64,000 nt of DNA from Paludibacter jiangxiensis (lineage in GTDB: Bacteria; Bacteroidota; Bacteroidia; Bacteroidales; Paludibacteraceae). The position numbers were made by a program, and so were the translations under genes. Location: the NCBI RefSeq assembly GCF_001618385.1, contig NZ_BDCR01000004.1, forward strand, positions 310,001 to 374,000, written 5' to 3'. Below, piece after piece: positions 8,534-17,998 of this stretch. How positions within the stretch are numbered: position 1 is the first letter of the stretch; each line of letters opens with the position of its first letter. The notes under the pieces are model-generated. The model was not told the DNA's origin. It saw only the letters and a program-made list of their open reading frames with translations, and did not search any database.

Positions 8534-8586
8534 AAACCATTAAGGCATTGAGAAACTAAAGTTATTTCTCAATGCCTTAATGGTTT
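8534..8586. terminator. AAACCATTAAG hairpin
   Basis: Arms starting AAACCATTAAGGCATTGAG at 8534 and ending at 8586 form a near-perfect stem of about 21 bp. The A-rich 5' and T-rich 3' flanks would let it work on either strand. The outer part of the stem is the same as that of the terminator at 34057-34104, so it may be a reused terminator module. Confidence 0.55.
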
Positions 8587-8670
8587 AGATATGGAGAAGT
8601 TAGCTATCTCTGAAGGTCTGAATTGTAAATCATTTTCAAATAATATTTCGGTTTTATCAGGGTTGTATAT

Positions 8671-8678
8671 TATATTTG
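8671..8678 (+). promoter_or_regulatory. -7 box upstream of copA
   Basis: TATATTTG matches TAnnTTTG exactly and lies 68 nt before the chosen copA start. No clear -33 TTTG is seen at the right spacing, so activation by a regulator is possible. Confidence 0.4.
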
Positions 8679-8745
8679 TAACACTATAACAGTGGGGGCA
8701 CGATTTTTGCTTGTCTCACAGATATATCTAACCAATCCTTATCTC

Positions 8746-11175
8746 ATGCAACCAACAAAGTCGACTTACTATTTGCCTGTTTCGGGCATGGAAAGCGAGC
8801 ATTGTGCTCTTATTGTGGATAAAACATTGCAAAATATCCCCGGTGTCATCGAGCATGCCGTGGAGTTTAACAATCGTCGGGCTGTTGTAACGGTTGAAGG
8901 AACTGACGTTTTGTCTAAAATACTGGAATCAGTGAGTGGGCTGGGCTATACGATTCCTACGGTCAAAAAGAGTTATCCGGTGCTCAATATGTCGTGTGCA
9001 TCCTGTGCAAGCAGCGCACAGACGGTTTTGGGACGCCAGCCGGGAGTGATTGAGGCTTCTGTCAACTATGGTAATGGTATGGCTCAGTTGGAATATCTCT
9101 CTACCATGACTTCCGAAGCAGAATTGAAAGCTGCGTTACAAGTCGTAGGTTACGATTTGATGATTGAAGAAGAGACCGCACAGGGAGATACTCTTGAGGA
9201 TCTTCAACGCAAAAAATACGAATCGCTTCGTAAACGGACTATCTGGGCAATTGCTCTATCGCTGCCGTTAGTTGTTTTGGGCATGTTCTTTATGGAAATG
9301 CTTTATGTCAACTATATTTTGTGGGTACTGGCGACCCCGGTTGTCTTTGTTTTAGGCCGACAATTCTTTGTGGGAGCCTGGAAACAGGCAAAGCACGGCT
9401 CGTCCAATATGGATACGCTGGTGGCTCTCAGTACCGGAACCGCCTATCTTTTTAGCGTATTCAACACTCTCTTTTCTGATTACTGGACCAGTCGGGGACT
9501 CGAAGCGCATGTCTATTTCGAGGCTTCGGCGGTAGTCATAGCCTTTATTTTGCTGGGAAAATTGCTCGAAGCCAGAGCGAAGAATAACACTTCGTCCGCG
9601 ATCAAGCAGTTGATCGGTTTGCAACCTAAAACGGTGACTGTGATTAATGAGGGTAATCCGGTTGAAGTGCCTGTTGCCAGCGTACAACCGGATACGATTC
9701 TGTTGGTGAAACCGGGAGAGAAAATTGCGGTGGACGGTATTGTTACCGAAGGTTCTTCTTTTGTGGACGAAAGCATGATTAGCGGAGAGCCTTTGCCTGT
9801 GGAAAAACAACCCGGCAATGCAGTATTTGCCGGTACGATCAACCACAAGGGAAGTTTCCGCTTCAGGGCGCAGAAAGTGGGCGGAGAAACGGTGTTGGCA
9901 CAAATCATTAAAATGGTGCAGGATGCTCAGGGTAGTAAAGCTCCGGTGCAAAAGCTGGTGGATAAAATTGCGGCTGTCTTTGTGCCGGTGGTGATGGCAA
10001 TTGCCGTGTTGAGTTTTGGTGCCTGGATGATCTGGGGTGGCGAAAATGGCTTTACGCATGGGCTGCTGGCAATGGTTACGGTTTTGGTCATTGCCTGTCC
10101 CTGTGCATTGGGATTGGCGACTCCTACGGCTATTATGGTGGGAGTAGGGCGCGGTGCTCACAACGGTATTCTGATAAAAGATGCCGAAAGTCTTGAGAAA
10201 GCACGTGAAATTACCGCTGTCGTACTCGACAAAACAGGAACGATTACCATTGGAAAACCGAAGGTAGTTGCATCAAAATGGTTTGCCGACGAATCCAAAG
10301 AATTGCACGATGTTTTGTATACCATTGAAAAGTCGTCGGAACATCCACTGGCTGATGCTATGGCTGGTTATCATGAAAAAACGGCAAACCTAATAGAAGG
10401 TGTTACGGTTGAAATTCAGGCAGGTCGTGGTATTGAGGGTACTCTTGCCGATGCTGTTTATTGCATTGGAAACGAAGCGATGGTTACCGAAAAAGGTATT
10501 GAAATCGACAAAGCAGATAAAATATGGATTGATGAGCAATATCTCAAAGCTTATACGGTCGTCTATTTCGCATCTATGCATAAACTCATTGCGGCGTTTG
10601 CCATTGCCGATGCTGTAAAAGAGTCTTCGCTGCCGGCAATTAAGAAGCTTCAGAAACGGGGAATAGATGTTTATATGTTGACGGGCGATAATGAACAAGC
10701 GGCTAAAGCCATCGCCGTTCAAACGGGCATTTCACGCTACAAAGCCAATTTTCTTCCCGCAGAGAAAGCCAACTTCGTTAAAGAGTTGCAAGGTAAAGGT
10801 AAGATTGTAGCCATGGTGGGCGACGGGATTAACGATAGTGCAGCACTGGCTCAGGCCGATATTAGCATTGCGATGGGCAAGGGTAGTGACATTGCGTTGG
10901 ATGTGGCCAAAATTGCTTTGCTTTCGTCCGATCTATCAAAAATACGTCAGGCCATGTCGCTTTCGCGTCATACCGTGCTGACGATCCGGCAGAACCTGTT
11001 TTGGGCATTTGTGTATAACCTGATTGGCATACCTATTGCAGCAGGTATTCTATATCCGGTTTCAGGTTTTCTGCTTAATCCGATGATTGCCGGAGCCGCT
11101 ATGGCTTTGAGTAGTGTAAGCGTGGTAACAAACAGTTTGAGACTCAAATATAAAACAATCAGTAAATTAAAATAG
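8746..11175 (+). CDS. copA: copper-translocating P1B-type ATPase
   Basis: A protein of 809 residues from the ATG at 8746; an in-frame GTG at 8692 would add 18 residues with no domain. Two N-terminal HMA domains are present. The first has lost the first Cys of its metal motif (GMESEHC), while the second keeps CASC. The ATPase core shows SGE in the actuator domain, the membrane CPC metal site near residue 451, DKTGT with the phosphorylated Asp at about 495, the HP motif in SSEHPLADA, and GDGINDS. This is the Cu(I) export type of the inner membrane. An HMA chaperone-like gene follows 5 nt later and is surely co-transcribed. Confidence 0.93.
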   Translation: MQPTKSTYYLPVSGMESEHCALIVDKTLQNIPGVIEHAVEFNNRRAVVTVEGTDVLSKILESVSGLGYTIPTVKKSYPVLNMSCASCASSAQTVLGRQPGVIEASVNYGNGMAQLEYLSTMTSEAELKAALQVVGYDLMIEEETAQGDTLEDLQRKKYESLRKRTIWAIALSLPLVVLGMFFMEMLYVNYILWVLATPVVFVLGRQFFVGAWKQAKHGSSNMDTLVALSTGTAYLFSVFNTLFSDYWTSRGLEAHVYFEASAVVIAFILLGKLLEARAKNNTSSAIKQLIGLQPKTVTVINEGNPVEVPVASVQPDTILLVKPGEKIAVDGIVTEGSSFVDESMISGEPLPVEKQPGNAVFAGTINHKGSFRFRAQKVGGETVLAQIIKMVQDAQGSKAPVQKLVDKIAAVFVPVVMAIAVLSFGAWMIWGGENGFTHGLLAMVTVLVIACPCALGLATPTAIMVGVGRGAHNGILIKDAESLEKAREITAVVLDKTGTITIGKPKVVASKWFADESKELHDVLYTIEKSSEHPLADAMAGYHEKTANLIEGVTVEIQAGRGIEGTLADAVYCIGNEAMVTEKGIEIDKADKIWIDEQYLKAYTVVYFASMHKLIAAFAIADAVKESSLPAIKKLQKRGIDVYMLTGDNEQAAKAIAVQTGISRYKANFLPAEKANFVKELQGKGKIVAMVGDGINDSAALAQADISIAMGKGSDIALDVAKIALLSSDLSKIRQAMSLSRHTVLTIRQNLFWAFVYNLIGIPIAAGILYPVSGFLLNPMIAGAAMALSSVSVVTNSLRLKYKTISKLK

Positions 11176-11180
11176 TAACT

Positions 11181-11381
11181 ATGCAATTTAAGACAAATAT
11201 CAATTGTGGCGGGTGTATCGCCAAGGTAACTCCGTTTTTGGATGAGACAGCCGGTGCCGGTAAATGGTCGGTCGATACGGCAAATCCCGATAAAGTGCTG
11301 ACCGTAGAAACTGAAACACTTTCGGCAGATGACATACAAAATGGTTTGGATAAACTCGGCTATCATGCAGAGGTGATATAA
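11181..11381 (+). CDS. small heavy-metal-associated (CopZ-like) protein
   Basis: A 66-residue single HMA domain. The metal-binding pair is CGGC (residues 9-12), where most CopZ proteins have an M-x-C-x-x-C motif; the residue before the first Cys is Asn and no Met precedes it. The ferredoxin-like pattern of the rest, ending in DKLGYHAEV, is normal. Lying 5 nt downstream of copA, it likely delivers Cu(I) to the ATPase or buffers copper. A strong terminator follows. Confidence 0.8.
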   Translation: MQFKTNINCGGCIAKVTPFLDETAGAGKWSVDTANPDKVLTVETETLSADDIQNGLDKLGYHAEVI

Positions 11382-11411
11382 CGATTGACCTGCGATCGAT
11401 GTGTTAACATA

Positions 11412-11448
11412 AAAGGCAGACAAACTTTAGATAAGTTTGTCTGCCTTT
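11412..11448 (+). terminator. strong intrinsic terminator after the copA operon
   Basis: Perfect 16-bp stem (AAAGGCAGACAAACTT with its complement) and a 5-nt loop, ending in CCTTTGG, about 30 nt after the small HMA gene. Confidence 0.85.
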
Positions 11449-11488
11449 GGTCTGTTTATGACGAGATAGCCGTCTCCTTTTAATTGCG

Positions 11489-11496
11489 TATCTTTG
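11489..11496 (+). promoter_or_regulatory. -7 box 4 nt before the DEAD-box helicase start
   Basis: TATCTTTG matches TAnnTTTG. It ends only 4 nt before the ATG at 11501, so transcription would start at or next to the start codon. No convincing -33 element is seen 19-21 nt upstream. Confidence 0.4.
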
Positions 11497-11500
11497 CAAA

Positions 11501-12826
11501 ATGAAAACTAACTCCACTCAAATCGATAACACGCTGAGAAGCATGGGTATCGAATCGCTTAATGCCATGCAATTGGCAACTCTTGACGCAAATGAAACAG
11601 GCAAAGATATAATTTTACTGTCGCCTACAGGATCGGGCAAAACGTTGGCTTATCTGCTGCCGGTATTGATGAATATGAATCCCGAATGCCAGAAAGTTCA
11701 GGCTCTTATTGTAGCTCCCTCGCGCGAATTGGCACAACAAATAGAACAGGTATGGCGTAGTATGGGCACTGGCTATAAAGTAAACACGTGTTTCGGAGGC
11801 CGCCCCTCTAATGGCGAAAAACGCGATCTGGCGGTTCCTCCGGCTTTGCTTATCGGAACGCCCGGGCGCATCAAAGATCACATAGCACGGGGAAATGTTG
11901 CCCTTGACGAAATTCAACTGTTGGTGCTTGATGAATTCGATAAATCGCTCGAAATGGGCTTTGCCGAAGATATGGAGGCTATTATCGGCAATATTCCTTC
12001 TTTGCAGAAACGTATCCTGACATCGGCTACCGATGCGGTTTCTATTCCGGCTTTTACCGGTATCCGTAATCCGATTAAACTTGATTATTCCGAAAAAGAT
12101 ACTGCCCTCAAAGGGCTTGAAATATTTACCGTAAAAGGAGAAAATAACGATAAATTCGATCTGCTCTTTCGCTTGCTGTGCTATCTCGGCAATGATTCTA
12201 CGCTGGTTTTTTGCAATCAACGCGAAACGGTAGAGAAAGTGAATGCTTACCTAACAACCAGACATTTGGCAAACGAATTTTTCCATGGAAAACTGGAACA
12301 AACCGAACGCGAAAGAGCTCTTTCCAAGTTCAGAAATGGTAGTTGCAGTGTATTTATTTCTACTGATTTGGCTTCGCGCGGACTGGATATTCCTGAAATT
12401 AAACATGTTGTTCATTTCGACGCTCCACCGCGTCTGGAAGAGTTTGTGCATCGCAATGGTCGTACGGCTCGCATGGAAGCCGAAGGCAGCGCATATCTCT
12501 TGTTGGCTGCCAACGAAGAACTGCCCGGCTTTATCTCCGTTGAGTCATCGTTATTAGCTTTGCCAAAACTGGTTCCGGCCCCTTCGAAACCTGATTGGGC
12601 TACCATCTATATCGGCAAAGGGAAAAAAGACAAACTGAGCAAGATGGATGTGGTTGGCTTTATGTTCAAGAAAGGACAGCTCGACAAACAAGAACTTGGA
12701 TTGGTAGAAGTCAAGGACTACTATTCGTATGTGGCAGTAAAAGCCGCTAAGGTTAAACAAGTGCTTCGCCTGGTGGCCAATGAAAAAATTAAGAATATGA
12801 AGACCAAAATAGAACTCGCTGAATAA
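11501..12826 (+). CDS. DEAD-box-family RNA helicase, DbpA-like
   Basis: A 441-residue protein. Visible helicase motifs are the Q motif (GIESLNAMQ), Walker A SPTGSGKT at about 41-48, PSRELAQQ, TPGRI, motif II as DEFD (144-147) instead of DEAD, SAT (175-177), STDLASRGLDIP and HRNGRTAR. The last ~75 residues resemble the DbpA RNA-binding domain (IGKGKKDK...VGFMFKKGQL), which in DbpA recognises 23S rRNA. A role in large-subunit assembly is therefore a reasonable inference. The start is the ATG at 11501; Met15 would also keep the Q motif. A terminator follows. Confidence 0.87.
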   Translation: MKTNSTQIDNTLRSMGIESLNAMQLATLDANETGKDIILLSPTGSGKTLAYLLPVLMNMNPECQKVQALIVAPSRELAQQIEQVWRSMGTGYKVNTCFGGRPSNGEKRDLAVPPALLIGTPGRIKDHIARGNVALDEIQLLVLDEFDKSLEMGFAEDMEAIIGNIPSLQKRILTSATDAVSIPAFTGIRNPIKLDYSEKDTALKGLEIFTVKGENNDKFDLLFRLLCYLGNDSTLVFCNQRETVEKVNAYLTTRHLANEFFHGKLEQTERERALSKFRNGSCSVFISTDLASRGLDIPEIKHVVHFDAPPRLEEFVHRNGRTARMEAEGSAYLLLAANEELPGFISVESSLLALPKLVPAPSKPDWATIYIGKGKKDKLSKMDVVGFMFKKGQLDKQELGLVEVKDYYSYVAVKAAKVKQVLRLVANEKIKNMKTKIELAE

Positions 12827-12848
12827 AAAAGCCAAACGAGTTCATAAA

Positions 12849-12897
12849 AACAAAAGCGGATAGATCTTTCTTTAAGAGAGATTTATCCGCTTTTGTT
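12849..12897. terminator. bidirectional terminator between convergent genes
   Basis: The hairpin has arms AACAAAAGCGGATA and its near complement TTTATCCGCTTTTGTT around a loop. A-rich and T-rich flanks serve both the helicase gene (+) and the TlpA-like gene (-). Confidence 0.8.
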
Positions 12898-12915
12898 ATA
12901 GTTGTAGTTAAGTGC

Positions 12916-14049
12916 TTATTTTCCGGCAAAAATTTCAGTTAGTTTCTTTTCCAGATCTTCGCCTCTCAGGTTTTTAGCAATGATTTTTCCGTTGGGGTCA
13001 AGCAGAAAATTTTGAGGAATTGAACGTACCTGATAGAGTTGTGCTGCTGCGTTGTTCCAGTATTTCAGGTCTGACACATGATTCCATGTCAGTCCGTCTT
13101 TGGCGATGGCTGCCAGCCAGGCATCTTTCCCGTTTTCATTATCGAGCGAAACACCCAAAATGGTAAAGTTTTTATCCTTGAAATGATTGTAAGCTGCTAC
13201 CACATTGGGATTTTCTCTGCGACAAGGACCGCACCACGAAGCCCAAAAGTCGAGCAAAAGGTATTTGCCTCTGAAACTTGAAAGCGCTACAGGCTTTCCA
13301 TTCGGATCGTTCATTGTGAAATCGGGAGCGATAGAACCAATGGCCGTCGCTTTGAGCTGCATCAACCCTTTAGCGTATTCCTGTCCGGTTTTGGAGTTTT
13401 TGATATTGTCGGACAATTGGTTGAAAATAGGTTCCATTTCATTGGGATTGGGAGTCGCACCGGCAAGATTGTTTAACATCGCCAGGCTCACAAAACTACC
13501 CGGATTTGCTTTGATAAACGAAGCAAGAATTTTATTCTGTTCTGCTGTTATCGCATCGTCTCTTTTTTCGAGGTCGGCCATAAATTCTTTCGATTCACGC
13601 TTGGATTGCGGTGCTGCCTGATATTCGGCAGAAAGCGCCTTTTGAGCCCGAATGACAGGATCCAGCAGTTTAAGAAGGCTTTGATATTCGCTGTTGGTTT
13701 TCGATCCACTAATCGAAGCATTGGCAATAGAGTCTTTGCTTTGGAATGTGATTGTGCCGGATTCGACGAAAATGGTCTTTAAATCAGGTTGACGAATAGC
13801 CTGTAATCCCTTTCCTTCGTGGTCAATAACCAGTCTGGCGTATTCCGGATCTCCCACAGTGCCTTTAAATGTAAAGGAGCCTTTTACCAGCTTTGCAGTG
13901 TCGATTACCATCTTTTTGTCTACCTGATGTTGCAGGTATATTTTGGCAGGAGCATTTAATTCTCCGATTTTACCGGTGAGTGTATAACTTTGTTGTGCAA
14001 ACATCGCCACAGGCAACGTGCAGAAAAGTAATAATAGAGGGTTCTTCAT
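12916..14049 (-). CDS. TlpA-like thioredoxin-fold protein with N-terminal DUF4369
   Basis: A 377-residue exported protein with a signal peptide ending near MFAQQS. The N-terminal ~120 residues look like DUF4369, a Bacteroidota-specific beta-rich domain (TGKIGELNAPAKIYLQ). A helical linker follows. The C-terminal ~140 residues are an AhpC/TSA-TlpA thioredoxin domain with FWASWCGPCRRE, whose CGPC active site points to disulfide reduction in the periplasm. Such proteins are common in this phylum, often with ResA-type roles. The gene stands alone. Confidence 0.88.
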   Translation of the reverse strand: MKNPLLLLFCTLPVAMFAQQSYTLTGKIGELNAPAKIYLQHQVDKKMVIDTAKLVKGSFTFKGTVGDPEYARLVIDHEGKGLQAIRQPDLKTIFVESGTITFQSKDSIANASISGSKTNSEYQSLLKLLDPVIRAQKALSAEYQAAPQSKRESKEFMADLEKRDDAITAEQNKILASFIKANPGSFVSLAMLNNLAGATPNPNEMEPIFNQLSDNIKNSKTGQEYAKGLMQLKATAIGSIAPDFTMNDPNGKPVALSSFRGKYLLLDFWASWCGPCRRENPNVVAAYNHFKDKNFTILGVSLDNENGKDAWLAAIAKDGLTWNHVSDLKYWNNAAAQLYQVRSIPQNFLLDPNGKIIAKNLRGEDLEKKLTEIFAGK

Positions 14050-14551
14050 TTGATTGAAAGTTTAGTTGTAATGAGAATCAAAAGTAATAGTTTCTATCGG
14101 GATTACAATTTTATGGCGTTCCTTTTTTAACTTTAGTAATGCGTATTCTTTGAGACTAGTGTATCATTCATTAATTCAGTGTTTTATGTGCAGTTAGTGA
14201 ATATTGTTGGTTTTTTTATTCACTTTTAATGTTAAAATAGAGGGTTTGCAATAGTATATTTGTGTTCGGAATAGAGCGCGTGATACTAATTATTTTGTGT
14301 TGATTTTCAGGGTGAAGAGCACAGTGTACAGAAACACAGACAATGGTCATTGTCGAAGAATTATGCCATATAATTCATCCTGAATATTATTTCAATGGCA
14401 GTAAGGTGCTGAATAATAAATATTTGATGAATCGTTGTTTCTTTAAGCACTGATAGAAATCAACCGAACAATTATAATCAACCCAGGGCATTAGCCTGGC
14501 TGATTTTCCAAACGCAATTCTACCTGACTTTTTACAATAAACCATTTACAC
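14050..14551. other. 502-nt intergenic region
   Basis: AT-rich, with no supported open reading frame. It serves two divergent genes. TATATTTG at 14255-14262 matches a -7 box but lies almost 300 nt from the next + gene. A single CCAGGGCATTAGCCTGG palindrome at 14483-14499 belongs to the same mini-hairpin class as the larger repeats. Confidence 0.6.
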
Positions 14552-15625
14552 ATGAAAACAATATTATTATCCCCGCTGCAACTTAGGGGGCTGGAACTGA
14601 AAAATAGAATAGTTGTTTCTCCTATGTGTCAATATTCGGCAGAAGATGGTTTTGCTAACGATTGGCATTTTGTGCATTACGGAAGCAGAGCCGTTGGTGG
14701 TGCCGGACTGATTATTGCCGAAGCGACAGCCGTTTCGCCCGAAGGAAGAATTTCTCCCTATGATCTGGGAATGTGGAAAAACGAACATGTAGAAAAATGG
14801 AAACAGATCAATCATTTCATTCACCAACAGGGTAGTTTGTCGGGTATTCAACTGGCTCATGCCGGTCGCAAAGCAAGTACAGGATGCTTGTGGCGCGAAG
14901 GAGATGTTTACCTGTTTCCTGATAAAGGAGGCTGGCAACCGCTGGCTCCATCTTCAATCCCGTTTGAAAGCGGGGCACCGGTACCATTAGAAATGGATGT
15001 CGAGTTGATAGAATGGGTAGTGGAAGAGTTTCGAAAATCAGCCCAGAGATCAAATGAAGCAGGTTTTGATGTTGTAGAAATTCATGCAGCTCATGGTTAC
15101 TTGCTACACCAGTTTTTATCCCCGATTACCAATAAACGTACCGATAAATATGGTGGTAGTTTTGACAATCGTGTCCGGTTTTTGCTCGAAGTTGTTGATG
15201 CTGTCAGACAAGTTTGGCCGGTCAGTAAGCCTCTTTTTGTGCGTATATCAGCAACGGATTGGGCGGAAGGCGGTTGGGATGAAGCTCAGTCGGTTAAGCT
15301 GGCCATGTTATTGAAAAACAGAGGTGTGGATTTAATGGATATTTCCTCCGGAGGGTTATTGCCTGATGCGAAGGTGCAGATTGGCTATGGTTATCAGGTG
15401 CCGTTTGCAGCAAGAATCAGGCAGGAGGCTGACATGAAAACAGGAGCCGTAGGTTTGATTACTAAGGCCGAACAGGCAGAAACAATTTTGACAAACGGGT
15501 TAGCTGATATTATACTTGTCGCCCGGGAGTTTCTGCGGGATCCATATTTTCCGCTACATGCCGCTTCGCAACTCAAAGACGAAATTGCATGGCCTGTTCA
15601 GTATGAACGGGCTAAACCTCACTGA
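14552..15625 (+). CDS. NADH:flavin oxidoreductase (Old Yellow Enzyme, YqjM class)
   Basis: A 357-residue FMN-dependent TIM barrel. Family features seen: VSPMCQYSAEDGFANDWH near the N terminus (the Cys and Tyr pattern of the YqjM/thermophilic-like class), QLAHAGRKAS, HAAHGYLLHQFLSP with the substrate-binding His pair, NKRTDKYGGSFDNRVRF, and a late LVAREFLRDPYFPLHAA. These enzymes reduce activated C=C bonds using NAD(P)H. The physiological substrate cannot be told. The small membrane protein gene begins 42 nt after. Confidence 0.9.
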   Translation: MKTILLSPLQLRGLELKNRIVVSPMCQYSAEDGFANDWHFVHYGSRAVGGAGLIIAEATAVSPEGRISPYDLGMWKNEHVEKWKQINHFIHQQGSLSGIQLAHAGRKASTGCLWREGDVYLFPDKGGWQPLAPSSIPFESGAPVPLEMDVELIEWVVEEFRKSAQRSNEAGFDVVEIHAAHGYLLHQFLSPITNKRTDKYGGSFDNRVRFLLEVVDAVRQVWPVSKPLFVRISATDWAEGGWDEAQSVKLAMLLKNRGVDLMDISSGGLLPDAKVQIGYGYQVPFAARIRQEADMKTGAVGLITKAEQAETILTNGLADIILVAREFLRDPYFPLHAASQLKDEIAWPVQYERAKPH

Positions 15626-15667
15626 AACAAAAACTAATCTAAATACTAATAATTTCGTATCTGAATT

Positions 15668-16153
15668 ATGGACTATTATTTTGAAAAACAGAAAGAAACC
15701 GTTGCGACGCCAAAACCGGCAGAAGTTGAAACGAAAGTGGAAGTCACAGAAGCAGCCTTGCTTCATTTGGACGAAACCCGGAAATGGTCAAAATTTATAG
15801 CTGTATTTTGTATTGTAATGGCCGGTTTTATGGCATTTAGTGCAATCGTGCTATTGCTAGCCGGCACAAAAACAGAACTTCCCGGTGCAGGAATCCTGGG
15901 TATTGCTTATTTGATATTTGCAGTTTTGACTTTTGTCCCCATGTTGTTTCTCGTAAAGTTCTCAAACTACGCGAAAAAAGCGGTGGCGAATAAAAATAAT
16001 AGTGATTTGGAAGAAGCCCTGAAATATCAGAAGTTTTATTACGTTGCTACCGGTATAATGGTAATTATCTCTATTATTTTTGTGGTGGCTTTTGCCATTG
16101 CCGGATTCACTATGGGCTTTGTGAGTGGAATAATGCAGTCGCAGAACGTGTAA
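15668..16153 (+). CDS. small membrane protein (DUF5362-like)
   Basis: A 161-residue protein with a soluble N-terminal ~40 residues followed by four hydrophobic helices in two pairs: about 43-63, 76-98, then 117-155. The layout and the basic/Asn-rich loop AKKAVANKNNSDLEEALKYQ are reminiscent of DUF5362 proteins of Bacteroidota, but I cannot confirm this. It likely shares a transcript with the oxidoreductase. Function unknown. Confidence 0.6.
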   Translation: MDYYFEKQKETVATPKPAEVETKVEVTEAALLHLDETRKWSKFIAVFCIVMAGFMAFSAIVLLLAGTKTELPGAGILGIAYLIFAVLTFVPMLFLVKFSNYAKKAVANKNNSDLEEALKYQKFYYVATGIMVIISIIFVVAFAIAGFTMGFVSGIMQSQNV

Positions 16154-16334
16154 AAATGTCTCATTTTTGCAATTTTTTCCTGTCATTTTGACTCTGTTTT
16201 TTGTTGAACGAAAAGATGCTAATTGATTATTAATAAGATAAGTAATCTGATTCTGTCTGGCACAGGTTTTGAATATTTTATTTCAGAAACAATGTTCTTT
16301 AATTGATGTTCAACTTAAAAAAATGGAGGTAGTT

Positions 16335-16784
16335 ATGTCACTTATCAGAAGAAATGATTTGGTTCCCTCTTGGTCGAACCTTTTCGATGATTTTTTGAAC
16401 AATAATTGGAATGATTGGACGAATCGTCATTATTCGAATACGAATACGACCTTGCCGTCCGTTAACATTAAAGAGACTGAAGAAAATTTTGAGGTTGAAG
16501 TAGCAGCACCTGGAATGGAAAAGGAAGATTTCAAGGTAGAGGTAAACAATGGGTATCTGACTATTTCATCCGAAAAAAAGAGCGAAACAAAAACAGAAGA
16601 CCCCAAAGGCAAATATACCAAACAGGAATTCTGTTATGAATCGTTCAGTCGTTCGTTTACGCTGCCGAACAGTGCAGATACAGAAAAGATAGGGGCAAAA
16701 TATGAAAAGGGCATCCTGATCATTTCGATCCCTAAAAAAGAAGAAGCAAAACCGAAACCTGTGAGACAGATTTCGATTGAATAG
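16335..16784 (+). CDS. Hsp20 / alpha-crystallin small heat-shock protein
   Basis: A protein of 149 residues from the ATG at 16335. This start is preferred over the in-frame ATG at 16323 because GGAGGT lies at 16325-16330, an unusually good ribosome binding site for this phylum. The alpha-crystallin domain runs from about NIKETEENFEVEVAAPGMEKEDF to the C-terminal GILIISIPKKEE, where the consensus GxLxI..P pattern is seen. It holds unfolded proteins as an ATP-independent cytoplasmic chaperone. A terminator follows directly. Confidence 0.9.
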   Translation: MSLIRRNDLVPSWSNLFDDFLNNNWNDWTNRHYSNTNTTLPSVNIKETEENFEVEVAAPGMEKEDFKVEVNNGYLTISSEKKSETKTEDPKGKYTKQEFCYESFSRSFTLPNSADTEKIGAKYEKGILIISIPKKEEAKPKPVRQISIE

Positions 16785-16805
16785 TGGTTTGAGGATCAGT
16801 AAACA

Positions 16806-16836
16806 AGCCGGGCAGAAATGTCCGGCTGTTTTTTTT
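16806..16836 (+). terminator. intrinsic terminator after the Hsp20 gene
   Basis: AGCCGG/CCGGCT stem with a short loop, then a run of eight T residues at 16829-16836. Confidence 0.85.
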
Positions 16837-16882
16837 GCCTGAAAATGACTATAATTGTATTCTAATTTCAAATTAATCAGTT

Positions 16883-17941
16883 ATGAATAAGAATATAATA
16901 GCAATACTTATATGTTTACTGCTAGTCCCGTCAGCCGATGCACAACGCGGAAAACTGGTACAAAAATTGATGGCGAAGCGTTTGGAGGCTTCGTCTGCTG
17001 AGAATACAGGCCCGGTTCCAGATTACGGAAATCTCTCCTTCTGGGCCGCATCGCCGTTTAAGCACGACAATAGCGACTCCATTCCGGCTTTTCTTGCGAA
17101 TGAACCCCGAGATCAACGTGCGGATGTTTTCTTTATTCATCCCACTTCGTTTTCTCAGGATGTGAAAGATGGAGCCTGGAATGCCGATTTGACGGACGCA
17201 ACCCTGAACAGCCAAACCGATTCACGATCCATTTTATACCAGGCTTCCGTTTTTAACGGTAGTTGTCGTGTATTTGCTCCACGTTATCGTCAGGCTAACC
17301 TGAAGGCATTCTTCATCCGCACCACACCTGCGGCACAAAAGGCTTTTGATTTGGCCTACAGTGATGTGAAGCAGGCTTTTGAATATTATCTGACGCATTA
17401 TAATAACCATCGTCCGATTATTATTGCTTCACACAGTCAGGGAAGCCTTCATGTAATTCGTCTGCTACAGGAGTATTTTGATGGCAAACCGTTGCAAAAA
17501 CAGCTTGTTTGTGCGTATGTCATAGGCTATCAGATTCCAAAGACTTCTTTCAAGTCGATTCCTTTGGGTAAAACGGCCGATGCGACGGGATGCGTTGTGG
17601 GCTGGCGTAGTTATCAGAAAGGAGAGATTCCGGCCGGAGTGAAAGCTGAGAAGGATAATTCTCTTTGTGTGAATCCGTTGACATGGACAGATGCGACATC
17701 TCCGGCATCATCAAAGCTCAATCACGGTTCTCTGATGACGTTCAATTTGTTACGGAACCTGGGGCCGGCAGCGGAGATTGAGCCCTCATCTCATATTTTG
17801 TGGGTAGAATTGCCTGATAATGTCGGCGAAAAGATCAAATCGACAAAAAATCTTCATGTTTACGATTACAATCTTTTCTGGATGAATATCCGCGAAAATG
17901 TAAAAATGAGGATCAATGCGTTTGAAAAAGCGAGGAAATAG
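16883..17941 (+). CDS. DUF3089 alpha/beta-hydrolase-like protein
   Basis: A 352-residue protein with a signal peptide ending near PSADAQR. It matches the DUF3089 pattern: ADVFFIHPTSF after a short mature N-terminal region, APRYRQANLKAFF, AYSDVKQAFEYYL, and a nucleophile elbow ASHSQGSLH (GxSxG-like with Ser in HSQG). A later NHGSLMTFN region is also typical. This predicts an exported serine hydrolase of unknown substrate. It is convergent with parE and the two are separated by a terminator hairpin. Confidence 0.82.
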   Translation: MNKNIIAILICLLLVPSADAQRGKLVQKLMAKRLEASSAENTGPVPDYGNLSFWAASPFKHDNSDSIPAFLANEPRDQRADVFFIHPTSFSQDVKDGAWNADLTDATLNSQTDSRSILYQASVFNGSCRVFAPRYRQANLKAFFIRTTPAAQKAFDLAYSDVKQAFEYYLTHYNNHRPIIIASHSQGSLHVIRLLQEYFDGKPLQKQLVCAYVIGYQIPKTSFKSIPLGKTADATGCVVGWRSYQKGEIPAGVKAEKDNSLCVNPLTWTDATSPASSKLNHGSLMTFNLLRNLGPAAEIEPSSHILWVELPDNVGEKIKSTKNLHVYDYNLFWMNIRENVKMRINAFEKARK

Positions 17942-17949
17942 GGAGTGTT

Positions 17950-17987
17950 CAGTATACAGCAATCAATCAAGTGTTTGCTGTATACTG
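17950..17987. terminator. bidirectional terminator
   Basis: Perfect 13-bp stem CAGTATACAGCAA with its complement around a 12-nt loop, between the convergent DUF3089 and parE genes. Confidence 0.75.
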
Positions 17988-17998
17988 AGTAAAAGATG

